A DNA stretch of 64,000 bases, taken from the NCBI RefSeq assembly GCF_023195775.1, contig NZ_CP096205.1, positions 558,001-622,000 on the forward strand. Direction: 5' to 3'. The translations under genes were made by a program, and so were the position numbers. The notes below the pieces were generated by a model. The model ran no database searches. It was not told where the DNA came from and was given only the letters and a program-made list of their open reading frames with translations. Shown here in pieces: positions 24,331-32,482 of this stretch. How positions within the stretch are numbered: position 1 is the first letter of the stretch; each line of letters starts with the position of its first letter. The stretch comes from Flavobacterium azooxidireducens. Lineage in GTDB: Bacteria > Bacteroidota > Bacteroidia > Flavobacteriales > Flavobacteriaceae.

Positions 24331-25532
24331 TAAGCTCGTTCTATAATAGCTGCGTAGCCTTGTCCGACGCCAATGCACATTGTAATCAAGGCATATCTTT
24401 TTCCGGTTAGTTGCAATTCTAAAGCGGCGGAATAGGCAATTCTAGCTCCGGTTACGCCTAGCGGATGGCCTATAGCTATTGAACCACCATTTGGATTTAA
24501 TCGAGGGTCGTTGTCGGCAATTCCCCAAGCTCTGGTGCAAGCTAATACTTGTGCGGCAAAGGCTTCATTTAGTTCGATAATATCCATATCGGCTAAAGTT
24601 AAACCAGCCTTTTCTAATGCTTTGTTTGTGGCTTCAACCGGACCTATTCCCATGATTCTAGGCTCTACTCCTACCACTGCTGAACTGACTATTCGAGCTA
24701 ATGGTTTTAGATTGTATTTTTTTACAGCTTCTTCGGATGCGATGATGGTTGCGGCTGCTCCGTCATTTAATCCTGATGCATTTCCGGCAGTCACGCTTCC
24801 TTCTTTTCTGAAAGCGGGACGAAGTTTTGACAATCCCTCTAACGTTGAATTAGGTTTTACAAACTCATCTTTTGAAAATAGGATTGGATCGCCTTTTCGT
24901 TGTGGAATTTCAACAGCAACAATTTCTTTGGCTAAACGACCGGATTGTTGAGCTGCTACAGCTTTCATTTGACTGTTGTAGGCAAATGCATCTTGATCTT
25001 CTCTTGAAATGTTATATTTTTCAACTAGGTTTTCTGCGGTTTCTCCCATAGCATCCGTTCCATATTGTTGATGCATTTTAGGATTGATGAAACGCCATCC
25101 AAAACTGGAATCGTACATTTTACTATCCGTTCCAAAAGCGGCTGATGGTTTGGAGACAACTAATGGTCCGCGAGTCATATTTTCGATTCCGCCTGCAATA
25201 AAAATGTGACCGTCTCCTGCTTTTATCGCTCTGTTGGCGTGAATTATAGCTGATAATCCGGAACTGCACAAACGGTTTACGGTTTCACCCGGTACTGAAT
25301 GTGGTAATCCGGCTAATAATAGCGACATTCTGGCTACATTTCGGTTATCTTCACCTGCTTGGTTTGCACAACCCATGATGACATCGTCGTAAGCTTCCTT
25401 TGGAATGTTTGGATTTTTTTCTACCACAGTTTTGATGACCAAAGCTCCTAAATCGTCCGGGCGAACGGCTGATAAGGTTCCTTGATAACTTCCGATTGGA
25501 GTGCGGACTCCGTCTATGATGTATGCTTCCAT
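24330..25532 (-). CDS. paaJ: Thiolase, beta-ketoadipyl-CoA type
   Basis: 400 residues of thiolase fold. Active-site Cys lies in ETVNRLCSSGLSAI, His in GGSIAIGHPLGVTGAR and the second Cys in TMCIGVGQGYA. It should cleave 3-oxoadipyl-CoA to succinyl-CoA and acetyl-CoA, and 3-oxo-5,6-dehydrosuberyl-CoA earlier in the same route. Placement between paaI and paaZ supports the paa assignment over a general acetyl-CoA acyltransferase. Confidence 0.9.
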   Translation of the reverse strand: MEAYIIDGVRTPIGSYQGTLSAVRPDDLGALVIKTVVEKNPNIPKEAYDDVIMGCANQAGEDNRNVARMSLLLAGLPHSVPGETVNRLCSSGLSAIIHANRAIKAGDGHIFIAGGIENMTRGPLVVSKPSAAFGTDSKMYDSSFGWRFINPKMHQQYGTDAMGETAENLVEKYNISREDQDAFAYNSQMKAVAAQQSGRLAKEIVAVEIPQRKGDPILFSKDEFVKPNSTLEGLSKLRPAFRKEGSVTAGNASGLNDGAAATIIASEEAVKKYNLKPLARIVSSAVVGVEPRIMGIGPVEATNKALEKAGLTLADMDIIELNEAFAAQVLACTRAWGIADNDPRLNPNGGSIAIGHPLGVTGARIAYSAALELQLTGKRYALITMCIGVGQGYAAIIERA

Positions 25533-25535
25533 ATT

Positions 25536-25566
25536 GTTGTCGGTTGTCGGTTGTCGGTTGTCAGTT
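25536..25566. repeat. TGTCGGT heptamer repeat
   Basis: Four units of GGTTGTC upstream of paaJ. Same family at 29987-30021, 61834-61921 and inside the E2 coding region at 19686-19706. Confidence 0.7.
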
Positions 25567-25615
25567 TTTTGCTGACTGGTGAAAACTGACTTTTGTTTTA
25601 TAATTTACTCTTTTA

Positions 25616-25724
25616 TGGTTGGCTCTTTAGCCCCGATTGCAGTGAAAATCCTCGCCCTTTTGGCGAGATTGCAACGGAAAGCGGGAACACGGTTTACTGA
25701 AAAAGCCCGAGCCACTCGCTTCTA
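25616..25724. other. Variable-stem intergenic element of the AGCCCCGATTG family, copy 2
   Basis: Conserved ends AGCCCCGATTG and CGGAAAGCGGGAACACGG, then ACTGAAAAAGCCCGAGC and TCGCTTCTAA. The inner stem is CTCGCC/GGCGAG; CCG-A-TTGCA pairs with TGCAACGG, and GGCTC (25621) with GAGCC (25709). It lies between paaI and paaJ. The strand of any transcript is unknown. Confidence 0.55.
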
Positions 25725-25734
25725 ATTATTTATT

Positions 25735-26139
25735 TTATTCCCACTCTTTTTCACTTCGGAATACGGTTCCTTTGAAAAGTGCGACTGTTTTTTCTTCCTT
25801 TTTTATTTCGATGGTATAAAACCCAAATTTATTTTTTAGAGCATTTTCTGTGGCGATGGCAATGATTTTATCACCTTCTTTCAATGCTTCAATGTGATTG
25901 ATCGACGTGTCGATGCTCACCGATTGACGACCGTGAGAATTGGCTGCAAAAGCTAAAGCACTATCTGCCAATGAATACGTGATTCCGCCGTGAGCGATGC
26001 CAAAACCATTGGTCATTTCCTTACGGATGGTCATTGATAAGACACATTTACCTTCGGAAACTTCTTCTACGGCGATGCCAAGCCATTGACTGAAGGCATC
26101 GTTTTGAAACATTATATTTATGATTTCGGTTGGTTTCAT
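25735..26139 (-). CDS. paaI: PaaI hotdog-fold acyl-CoA thioesterase
   Basis: 134 residues. The hotdog core shows NGFGIAHGGITYSLADSALAFAAN, which carries the catalytic Asp and surrounding HGG signature, and a C-terminal strand TVALFKGTVFR. PaaI releases CoA from phenylacetyl-CoA and hydroxylated derivatives, guarding the CoA pool. It sits between paaH and paaJ and is separated from each by repeat elements. Confidence 0.9.
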   Translation of the reverse strand: MKPTEIINIMFQNDAFSQWLGIAVEEVSEGKCVLSMTIRKEMTNGFGIAHGGITYSLADSALAFAANSHGRQSVSIDTSINHIEALKEGDKIIAIATENALKNKFGFYTIEIKKEEKTVALFKGTVFRSEKEWE

Positions 26140-26140
26140 T

Positions 26141-26314
26141 TTTCCTCACCCCGACCCTCTCCAAAGGAGACCGGGTGTTATTATTTTGGGTTTATATTCT
26201 TTTTCCTCTCCCCGACCCTCTCCAAAGGAGAGGGAGACGAGGTGTGACTTGTTGTGTTAATATTTTTTTCCTCTCCCCGACCCTCTCCAAAGGAGAGGGA
26301 GACGAGGCGTGACT
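26141..26314. repeat. Three tandem CCCTCTCCAAAGGAGAGGG palindromes
   Basis: Three copies of about 45 bp (26141-26178, 26201-26249, 26266-26314) spaced by 16-23 bp. Each has CCTCTCC-AAA-GGAGAGG as an inverted repeat followed by GACGAGG. The first is shorter and diverged. Single copies occur at 31086-31132 and, reversed, at 54068-54114. Not a CRISPR array: the units are palindromic, few and unequal. Confidence 0.8.
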
Positions 26315-26322
26315 ATTTTGGG

Positions 26323-27483
26323 TTAATAAAATCTTGCATTTTCTTTGTTCATTTTTCTTAAAATCGGACTGCAACGGTAGCGGTCTTCGTGGTATTCTTG
26401 ATAGAGTTCATCCATTTTATCGACACACCAATTGATTCCTTTTTCGTCTGCCCACGCGAGTAATCCTTTTGGGTAATTAACTCCTTTGGTCATCGCATTA
26501 TCAATGTCTTTGGCGGAAGCGATGTTTAAAAAGAAAGCTTCGGCCGCTTCGTTGATGAGCATCACTAAAATTCTGTCAACGATGTATTGTCCTAATTTGT
26601 TGTCTTCGGTTGGTTTTGGTAATTCTGAATTATAATTATAGAAACCTCTTCCTGATTTTCTGCCAAAAAAACCGGCTTCTGAAAGTCGTTTTTGTGTGAA
26701 AGAAGGTTTGTATCTTGGGTCGAAATAAAAAGCGGTGAAAACAGTTTCTGTTACGGTGTAATTGACATCGTTTCCGATGAAATCCATTAATTCAAATGGT
26801 CCCATTCGGAATCCGCCGATGGTTTTCATTGCCCAGTCGATGGTGGCGAAATCAGCTTTTCCTTCTTCATAAATTCGGAGTGCTTCGCTATAAAAAGGTC
26901 GAGCCACACGATTGACAATAAATCCGGGTGTGTCTTTTGCAATGGCAACGACTTTTTTCCAATCGGTGATCGTTTGAACAGTTTGTTCTACTACTTCTTG
27001 ACTGGTTTGAATGGCCGGAATGACTTCAACCAATTGCATAAGCGGAGCCGGGTTGAAAAAATGAATTCCGATTACACGATCCGGTTTTTGACAAGATGCG
27101 GCGATGGAAGCGATTGATAATGAGGATGTATTGGATGCTAAAATAGTTTCGGGTGAAACATAATTTTCTAATTCTGAAAATAGTTTTCGTTTGATGTCTA
27201 AATTTTCAACAATGGCTTCGATGACTAAATCGGAATGCGATAATTCGGCAAATGTGGTTGCGTACGAAATATTATTGATGATTCTGCTTTTTTCAGTTTC
27301 ATCAATTTTTGACTTTTCAACTAATTTGGACAAGGTGTTTTCAAGGTTGATTTTACTCTTTTCTAACACCGTGTGATTGGTGTCATAGAGAGATACTTCG
27401 CAACCGGCTGTAGCAACTACTTGTGCGATACCGCTACCCATAGTTCCTGAACCGATAACTGCTATTTTCAAATTAGTTTCCAT
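26323..27483 (-). CDS. paaH: 3-hydroxyacyl-CoA dehydrogenase, PaaH
   Basis: 386 residues from the ATG at 27483, which begins 11 bp inside the end of paaG. The NAD-binding Rossmann motif is AVIGSGTMGSGIAQ, with the catalytic His region VIGIHFFNPAPLMQLVEVI and NTSSLSI. Two 3HCDH C-terminal domains follow (VNRVARPFYSEAL and VDRILVMLINEAAEAF). It oxidises 3-hydroxyadipyl-CoA to 3-oxoadipyl-CoA. It is shorter than the 475-residue E. coli protein. Confidence 0.9.
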   Translation of the reverse strand: METNLKIAVIGSGTMGSGIAQVVATAGCEVSLYDTNHTVLEKSKINLENTLSKLVEKSKIDETEKSRIINNISYATTFAELSHSDLVIEAIVENLDIKRKLFSELENYVSPETILASNTSSLSIASIAASCQKPDRVIGIHFFNPAPLMQLVEVIPAIQTSQEVVEQTVQTITDWKKVVAIAKDTPGFIVNRVARPFYSEALRIYEEGKADFATIDWAMKTIGGFRMGPFELMDFIGNDVNYTVTETVFTAFYFDPRYKPSFTQKRLSEAGFFGRKSGRGFYNYNSELPKPTEDNKLGQYIVDRILVMLINEAAEAFFLNIASAKDIDNAMTKGVNYPKGLLAWADEKGINWCVDKMDELYQEYHEDRYRCSPILRKMNKENARFY

Positions 27484-28255
27484 TAAATTGCGGTTTTCTT
27501 TTTTCAACAAAAGCGGTTACGCCTTCTTTGTAATCGTTGGATGAACTCGCTTCAATTTGCAAATCTGATTCTGATGCTAATTGCTGTTCTAAATTATTTG
27601 TCATTGACTGATTTAATAATCTTTTGGTTAAACCGATGGCTTTGGTTGGCATTTCAGCTAATGTTTCGGCTATTTTTGTTACTTCTTCTAAAAATGATTC
27701 AGGAGAAATTACTTTGTAAACCATTCCTAATTTCTCTGCTTCAACGGCGGAAACTTTGTCGCCTAACATCATTAAAGCTGATGCTTTTTGAAATCCGATT
27801 AATCGTGGTAGGAAAAATGTTCCTGCACTATCAGGGATTAATCCGATTTTGCTGAACGCTTGAATGAATGATGCATTTTCAGAAGCTAAAACAATATCAC
27901 AAGCTAAAGCAATATTTGCTCCGGCTCCGGCAGCAACGCCATTAACCGCAGCAACAATTGGTTTTTCAATCGTTCTGATTTTTTGAATAATTGGATTGTA
28001 ATGTTCTTCCAGAATTTTTCTGAAACCGGGATTTAAGTCCGGATCTGTGACTTCTTTTAAATCTTGTCCGGCACAAAAGGCTTTCCCGTTTCCGGTAATG
28101 ACGATGGCTCGAACGGAATTATCAGTTGAACAATCCGCTAATATTTTTTGTAAAGACAATGCCATCTCACGGTTGAAACTATTGAATACTTCTGGCCTAT
28201 TCAATGAGATGAAGGCTACTTTGTTGTTTATTTTTAATTCGATTGAATTGGTCAT
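27473..28255 (-). CDS. paaG: Ring-epoxide isomerase PaaG (crotonase family)
   Basis: 260 residues. Oxyanion-hole segments are AFCAGQDLKEV and AVNGVAAGAGANIALACDI. The segment SFIQAFSKIGLIPDSAGTFFLPR carries the conserved Asp of the PaaG/PaaB isomerase group. It isomerises 1,2-epoxyphenylacetyl-CoA to oxepin-CoA. The gene overlaps paaH, implying coupled translation. Confidence 0.9.
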   Translation of the reverse strand: MTNSIELKINNKVAFISLNRPEVFNSFNREMALSLQKILADCSTDNSVRAIVITGNGKAFCAGQDLKEVTDPDLNPGFRKILEEHYNPIIQKIRTIEKPIVAAVNGVAAGAGANIALACDIVLASENASFIQAFSKIGLIPDSAGTFFLPRLIGFQKASALMMLGDKVSAVEAEKLGMVYKVISPESFLEEVTKIAETLAEMPTKAIGLTKRLLNQSMTNNLEQQLASESDLQIEASSSNDYKEGVTAFVEKRKPQFNGN

Positions 28256-28286
28256 ATTTTTATTTTACCTCACCCCTTCGAGCGAT

Positions 28287-28787
28287 TTACTTTAAACATT
28301 TAAAATAATCAAAAGGTTCTAAACAGTTTTCGCATTGAAAAAATGCTTTACAGGCTGTTGAACCGAATTGACTGACTAATTTTGTGTTGAATGAACCACA
28401 TTGTGGACATTTTACTAATTTTTTATTTCCTAATAATGCTTCTTTGTCTGCTGTTTCATTTAATGGCGAAGCGATTCCGTATTTTTCTAAAGCCTGTCTT
28501 CCTTTTGGAGTAATCCAATCGGTTGTCCAAGCCGGAGAAAGTACAAGTTCTACTTTGGCTTCTAATCCTTTTTCTTGAAAGGCTTTGATGATGTCATCAC
28601 CTATCACATCCATCGCCGGACAACCGCTGTAGGTTGGTGTAATTTGAACGTTGACGATTCCACCTTGTAATTTAGCAGAACGCACCACACCCATTTCCAT
28701 TATCGATAGAACCGGAATTTCCGGATCGGAAACTGTTTCGAGGATTTCGAAAAGTTTTTGGTCGATATGTTGGATCTGTTCTGTCAT
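28287..28787 (-). CDS. paaD: PaaD maturation factor of the epoxidase
   Basis: 166 residues from the ATG at 28787. A DUF59/MIP18-type domain (VSDPEIPVLSIMEMGVV, TPTYSGCPAMDVI) precedes a C-terminal zinc-ribbon-like part with CPQCGSFNTK and CENC. PaaD is required for the PaaABCE epoxidase, probably in metal or Fe-S loading. It lies directly downstream of paaC. Confidence 0.92.
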   Translation of the reverse strand: MTEQIQHIDQKLFEILETVSDPEIPVLSIMEMGVVRSAKLQGGIVNVQITPTYSGCPAMDVIGDDIIKAFQEKGLEAKVELVLSPAWTTDWITPKGRQALEKYGIASPLNETADKEALLGNKKLVKCPQCGSFNTKLVSQFGSTACKAFFQCENCLEPFDYFKCLK

Positions 28788-28790
28788 TTT

Positions 28791-28840
28791 TTTAACCGCA
28801 AAGTACACAAAGGTTTTTCGCTAAGGTCGCTAAGTTTTTT
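28791..28840. repeat. AACCGCAAAG intergenic repeat, copy 3
   Basis: TTTAACCGCAAAGTACACAA then TTTTTCGCTAAGGTCGCTAAG between paaD and paaC; same family as 21718 and 24279. Confidence 0.6.
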
Positions 28841-29591
28841 ACCAAGTCATATTTGGATACGTGCGTTGCATATATTGTAATTCGGTTAGAATATAACCCA
28901 TATGTTCACTGTGTATTCCATTTTTTCCTCCTTTTTGGAAATATTCAATGGTTGGTGTTTGTAATGTTGATTCTTCTAAAATAGTGCTTACTTTTTTATG
29001 AAAAGCATCTTTTAACTGACTTACATCGACTCCAATTCCTTCTGAAACCATTGCTTTTTCAGCATCGGTTTGAAGAAATAGTTCATCTGTAAAAACCCAT
29101 AAATCATTGAGGGCAGTTTGGATTCGGTTGTGACTTTCTTCTGTTCCGTCGCCTAATCTTCTAATCCAATCGGATGAAAATCGGGTGTGATAGGAAACTT
29201 CTTTAATGCTTTTTTTAGCTATTGCCGATAATGTTGCGTCTGAACTATTCTGCAATTCTTGCAGCAACAATAAATGATACACATCAAATAAAAATTGTCG
29301 TCCGATGGAATAGGCAAAATCACGATTGGGTTGTTCTACCAAAAGGACGTTTTTGTAATCTCGTTCTTTTCGAAGAAAAGCGATTGTGTCTTCCGTTTCA
29401 TCGTTACCAATTAGTTTGGCGGCATATTGATAGTAACTTCGCACTTGACCGAATAAATCAAGGGAAATGTTGGTCATTGCAATGTCGGTTTCTAAACTTG
29501 GGCCGTGACCGCATAGTTCACCTAGACGTTGACCTAAAATCAATGAGTTGTCGGCTATGCTGAAAATATATTGAACTAAATTGTTATTCAT
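28839..29591 (-). CDS. paaC: Phenylacetyl-CoA epoxidase structural subunit PaaC
   Basis: 250 residues. Ferritin-like helical protein with GQRLGELCGHGPSLETDIA at the start, typical of PaaC, and EVSYHTRFSSDWIRRLGDGT later. It pairs with PaaA in the epoxidase but lacks an active diiron centre. It is followed by paaD and preceded by paaB. Confidence 0.95.
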   Translation of the reverse strand: MNNNLVQYIFSIADNSLILGQRLGELCGHGPSLETDIAMTNISLDLFGQVRSYYQYAAKLIGNDETEDTIAFLRKERDYKNVLLVEQPNRDFAYSIGRQFLFDVYHLLLLQELQNSSDATLSAIAKKSIKEVSYHTRFSSDWIRRLGDGTEESHNRIQTALNDLWVFTDELFLQTDAEKAMVSEGIGVDVSQLKDAFHKKVSTILEESTLQTPTIEYFQKGGKNGIHSEHMGYILTELQYMQRTYPNMTW

Positions 29592-29602
29592 ATTTCTTAT
29601 TT

Positions 29603-29695
29603 TGACACGAATTTCACGAATTCACACGAATTCAAAAAATACGTAAATTTCACAAACTACCTAAACCTACAAGATTTTGGAAACCTTGCAGATTG
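29603..29695. repeat. ACACGAATTTCACGAATT repeat plus CCTACAAG hairpin
   Basis: GACACGAATTTCACGAATTC is an imperfect tandem of ACGAATT units (29603-29635). It is followed by CCTACAAGATTTTGGAAACC (29665-), a relative of the hairpin at 10116. Both fill the paaB-paaC gap. Confidence 0.55.
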
Positions 29696-29699
29696 GATA

Positions 29700-29981
29700 T
29701 TACATATGTTTTAATTCGTCGGGAAGTTCGTAAAAAGTTGGATGACGATAAGCTTTGTCTTTTGCGGGTTCAAAAAGCTCTGCACTGTCTTCCGGATTGG
29801 AAGCGGTGATTTGTGCTGAGGGTACAACCCAAATGCTTACGCCTTCCATTCTGCGTGTGTACACATCGCGAGCATTTTCGAGTGCCATTGTTGCATCACT
29901 TGCGTGAAGGCTTCCGCAATGACGGTGCTCTAATCCGTTTTTACTTCGTATAAATACTTCCCAAAGAGGCCAGTTTTTCAT
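29700..29981 (-). CDS. paaB: Phenylacetyl-CoA epoxidase subunit PaaB
   Basis: 93 residues, the usual size. Contains WPLWEVFIRSKNGLEHRHCG, then MALENARDVYTRR and SIWVVPSAQITAS, all typical. A small bridging subunit of the multicomponent epoxidase. Confidence 0.95.
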   Translation of the reverse strand: MKNWPLWEVFIRSKNGLEHRHCGSLHASDATMALENARDVYTRRMEGVSIWVVPSAQITASNPEDSAELFEPAKDKAYRHPTFYELPDELKHM

Positions 29982-29986
29982 AGTGT

Positions 29987-30021
29987 TTCGGTTGTCGGTT
30001 GTCGGTTGTCGGTTGTCGGTT
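29987..30021. repeat. TGTCGGT heptamer repeat
   Basis: Five GGTTGTC units between paaA and paaB; same family as 25536 and 61834. Confidence 0.7.
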
Positions 30022-30053
30022 TAAAACAGATAACGGATAATAGACAACGGAGT

Positions 30054-31010
30054 TTATATTGCTTGTTTTACTACTTTACTTTCTTGTTTTTCGGCGTAAG
30101 CCATAGCGGCATCGCGAACCCATTTTCCGTTTTCCCAGGCGTTTTTTCGGGCGGCGATTCGTTCTTTGTTGCAAGGTCCGTGACCTTTTACCACTTGCCA
30201 GAATTCATCCCAATCGAGTTCGCCGAATTCGTAATGTTTGGTTTCTTCGTTGAATTTTAAGGTTGGATCGGGAATGGTTAAACCAATCATATCGGCTTGT
30301 GGAACGGTTTGATCTACAAATTGCTGACGTAGTTCGTCATTCGTTTTGCGTTTTAACTTCCATTTCATCGATTGCTCGGTGTGAACGGAAGCATCGTCGG
30401 TTGGCCCTAACATCATTAGCGATGGAAACCACCAGCGATTAAGTGCATCTTGAGCCATTTCTTTTTGTTCCGGTGTTCCGTTTGCCAACGTCATCATAAT
30501 TTGAAAACCTTGTCGTTGATGGAAACTTTCTTCTTTACACACTCGCACCATCGCACGGGCGTATGGTCCGAAAGAAGTTGTGGTTAATGGCACTTGATTG
30601 ATGATTGCCGCACCATCTACCAACCAACCAATGGCACCCATATCGGCCCAAGTTAAGCTGGGATAATTGAAAATACTTGAATATTTTGCTTTTCCGGAAT
30701 GGAGTTGTTCGTATAATTCTTCGCGAGAAATTCCGAGTGTTTCGCAAGCGGAATACAAGTATAAACCGTGTCCGGCTTCGTCTTGAATTTTGGCTAATAA
30801 AGCTACTTTTCTTTTAAGCGAAGGTGCTCTGGTTATCCAATTTCCTTCGGGCAACATACCGACAATTTCGGAGTGTGCGTGTTGTGAAATTTGACGAATG
30901 TGTGTTTGACGGTATTTTTCGGGCATCCAATCTTTGGGCTCGATTTTTTCGTCGCGGGCAATTTTTGCGTCAAAGATTGCTTCTAGGTTTTTTACTTCGT
31001 GTTCTGACAT
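30054..31010 (-). CDS. paaA: Phenylacetyl-CoA epoxidase catalytic subunit PaaA
   Basis: 318 residues. Diiron ligands are expected in [30 protein letters not shown] (ExxH) and ERQxxx-like [16 protein letters not shown] (ExxH). It performs oxygen-dependent epoxidation of the aromatic ring of phenylacetyl-CoA with electrons from PaaE. It is the second gene after the promoter in front of paaE. Confidence 0.96.
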   Translation of the reverse strand: MSEHEVKNLEAIFDAKIARDEKIEPKDWMPEKYRQTHIRQISQHAHSEIVGMLPEGNWITRAPSLKRKVALLAKIQDEAGHGLYLYSACETLGISREELYEQLHSGKAKYSSIFNYPSLTWADMGAIGWLVDGAAIINQVPLTTTSFGPYARAMVRVCKEESFHQRQGFQIMMTLANGTPEQKEMAQDALNRWWFPSLMMLGPTDDASVHTEQSMKWKLKRKTNDELRQQFVDQTVPQADMIGLTIPDPTLKFNEETKHYEFGELDWDEFWQVVKGHGPCNKERIAARKNAWENGKWVRDAAMAYAEKQESKVVKQAI

Positions 31011-31017
31011 AATTTTT

Positions 31018-31132
31018 AGTTTTCAGTCGCGGTTTCAGTGGACAGTCGCAGTTTACAGAAACGTTGAATTGTTAAACATTTTATTTTTTTTCCTCCCCCA
31101 GCCCCTCCGAAGGAGGGGGAGACGAGACGTTA
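31018..31132. repeat. CAGTCGCAGTTT repeat and CCCCTCCGAAGGAGGGG palindrome
   Basis: 31018-31065 repeats the AGTCGCAGTTTTCAG family. 31086-31132 is a copy of the palindromic element found three times at 26141. Confidence 0.6.
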
Positions 31133-31164
31133 TTTGATGGTCTTTAAATCTATAGGTCACTTTT

Positions 31165-31272
31165 TATGGTTTCCTTTTTAGCCCCGATTGAAGCAAGTAG
31201 CTCCGCCTTGGCGGACTACTGCGGAAAGCGGGAATATGGTTTACTGAAAAAGCCCGAGCTATTCGCTTCTAA
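31165..31272. other. Variable-stem intergenic element of the AGCCCCGATTG family, copy 3
   Basis: Same ends as copy 2 (AGCCCCGATTG; CGGAAAGCGGGAATATGG; ACTGAAAAAGCCCGAGC; TCGCTTCTAA) with a different inner stem, AGTAG-CTCCGCC-TT-GGCGGA-CTACT. Between paaE and paaA. Confidence 0.55.
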
Positions 31273-31277
31273 AATTT

Positions 31278-32351
31278 TTAAACGCCAAAATCGATGACGA
31301 CCTTTTTGGAAGTGGGAACGGCTTGGCAACTGAGGACCAATCCTTTATCGACTTCGTTTTGATCGAGTGCGTAATTGACCTTCATTTCGACAGTTCCTTC
31401 GATGACTTTGCATTTGCAGGTGCTGCAAACGCCACCTTTGCAGGCAAACGGTAAATCGGCACCGGCTGCTAGGGCTCCGTCGAGAATGTTGTCGAAATCA
31501 TCGTCCATATCAAAGTGGAATTCTTTTCCGCCATCGATGATGGTGACTTCAGTTCCTTCAACTTTTTTCTCTATAATTTTATTGATTCGCTGTTTATCTT
31601 CTTCGGTTATTCCGCTGGTAAACAGTTCGAAATGTATTTTTTCTTTGGGCAAACCGGCTTCGACCAACTCGTCTTTTAGCAAATGAATCATATCTTCGGG
31701 ACCGCAAATGAAACATTCGTCGATGGACGGAATATGAATGATTTTGTTAGTAATGATTTTCATTTTTTCTGAAGAAAATCGGCCGTTGAATAGTTCTGCC
31801 GGACGGTGTTCTTTGGTTAAAAAATGGAAAATTTCGAATCGGTTGAAATAGGTGTTTTTTAATTGCTCGATTTCTTCTTTAAACACGATGGATTTTACGG
31901 TTCGGTTTAAATAAAAAAGTTTGAACGTGGCGTTGGGTTCGAGTGCCAAATGTGTTTTGATGATGGACAAAATGGGCGTGATGCCGCTTCCTGCCGCAAA
32001 AGCAATGTAATTTTTGGTTTGGGTTGGATTGATTTGGGTGAAAAATGTTCCGCTGGGCGACATCACATCCAAACTATCTCCTTTTTTTAATTTTTCGTTG
32101 ACATAGCTTGAGAACAAACCGTGATTGATTTTTTTGACGGCAACTCTCCATTTTTTTTCAGTTGGACTGGAACATAATGAATAGGAACGACGCACATCTT
32201 GACCGTCAATCAAGGCTCGCAACGTTAAATGTTGGCCTTGTGTGAATTGAAAATCGGTTTGTAATTCTTGTGGAATATCTAACGTGATGACGGAACAATC
32301 TTTTGTTTCCTTGTAGATATCGGCCACTTTTATGCTGTGAAATTTTGCCAT
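31278..32351 (-). CDS. paaE: Phenylacetyl-CoA epoxidase reductase PaaE
   Basis: 357 residues. FAD/NAD(P)H reductase part (RRSYSLCSS, AAGSGITPILSII, CGPEDMI) followed by a plant-type 2Fe-2S ferredoxin (CKGGVCSTCKCKVIEG plus a later Cys in LSCQA). It passes electrons to PaaA. It is the first gene of the paa run and stands directly behind the promoter/operator at 32367-32400. Confidence 0.95.
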   Translation of the reverse strand: MAKFHSIKVADIYKETKDCSVITLDIPQELQTDFQFTQGQHLTLRALIDGQDVRRSYSLCSSPTEKKWRVAVKKINHGLFSSYVNEKLKKGDSLDVMSPSGTFFTQINPTQTKNYIAFAAGSGITPILSIIKTHLALEPNATFKLFYLNRTVKSIVFKEEIEQLKNTYFNRFEIFHFLTKEHRPAELFNGRFSSEKMKIITNKIIHIPSIDECFICGPEDMIHLLKDELVEAGLPKEKIHFELFTSGITEEDKQRINKIIEKKVEGTEVTIIDGGKEFHFDMDDDFDNILDGALAAGADLPFACKGGVCSTCKCKVIEGTVEMKVNYALDQNEVDKGLVLSCQAVPTSKKVVIDFGV

Positions 32352-32366
32352 AAATCGTAAAAATTA

Positions 32367-32400
32367 AAACTAACAATTGTTAGTTTACTATGCAAATTTA
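32367..32400 (-). promoter_or_regulatory. paa operon promoter and probable TetR operator
   Basis: On the minus strand an exact -7 box TAAATTTG (32393-32400) is followed by the perfect 20-bp palindrome AAACTAACAATTGTTAGTTT (32367-32386), centred near the expected start of transcription and 15 bp before the paaE ATG. A palindrome of this form at +1 would block transcription. The neighbouring TetR protein is the obvious candidate. The -33 element is weak. Confidence 0.7.
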
Positions 32401-32482
32401 ATGATTATTTTTTAAAGTTACGAAAACGTTTGAAAAAAAGATAATGATTTGAAAATGATTAACAAAGTTAACGGTAAATGAC

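Noticed and set aside
26141..26314. Possible CRISPR array
   Set aside because: Only three units, each palindromic and unequal, gaps of 16-23 bp and no cas genes nearby; single copies occur elsewhere.
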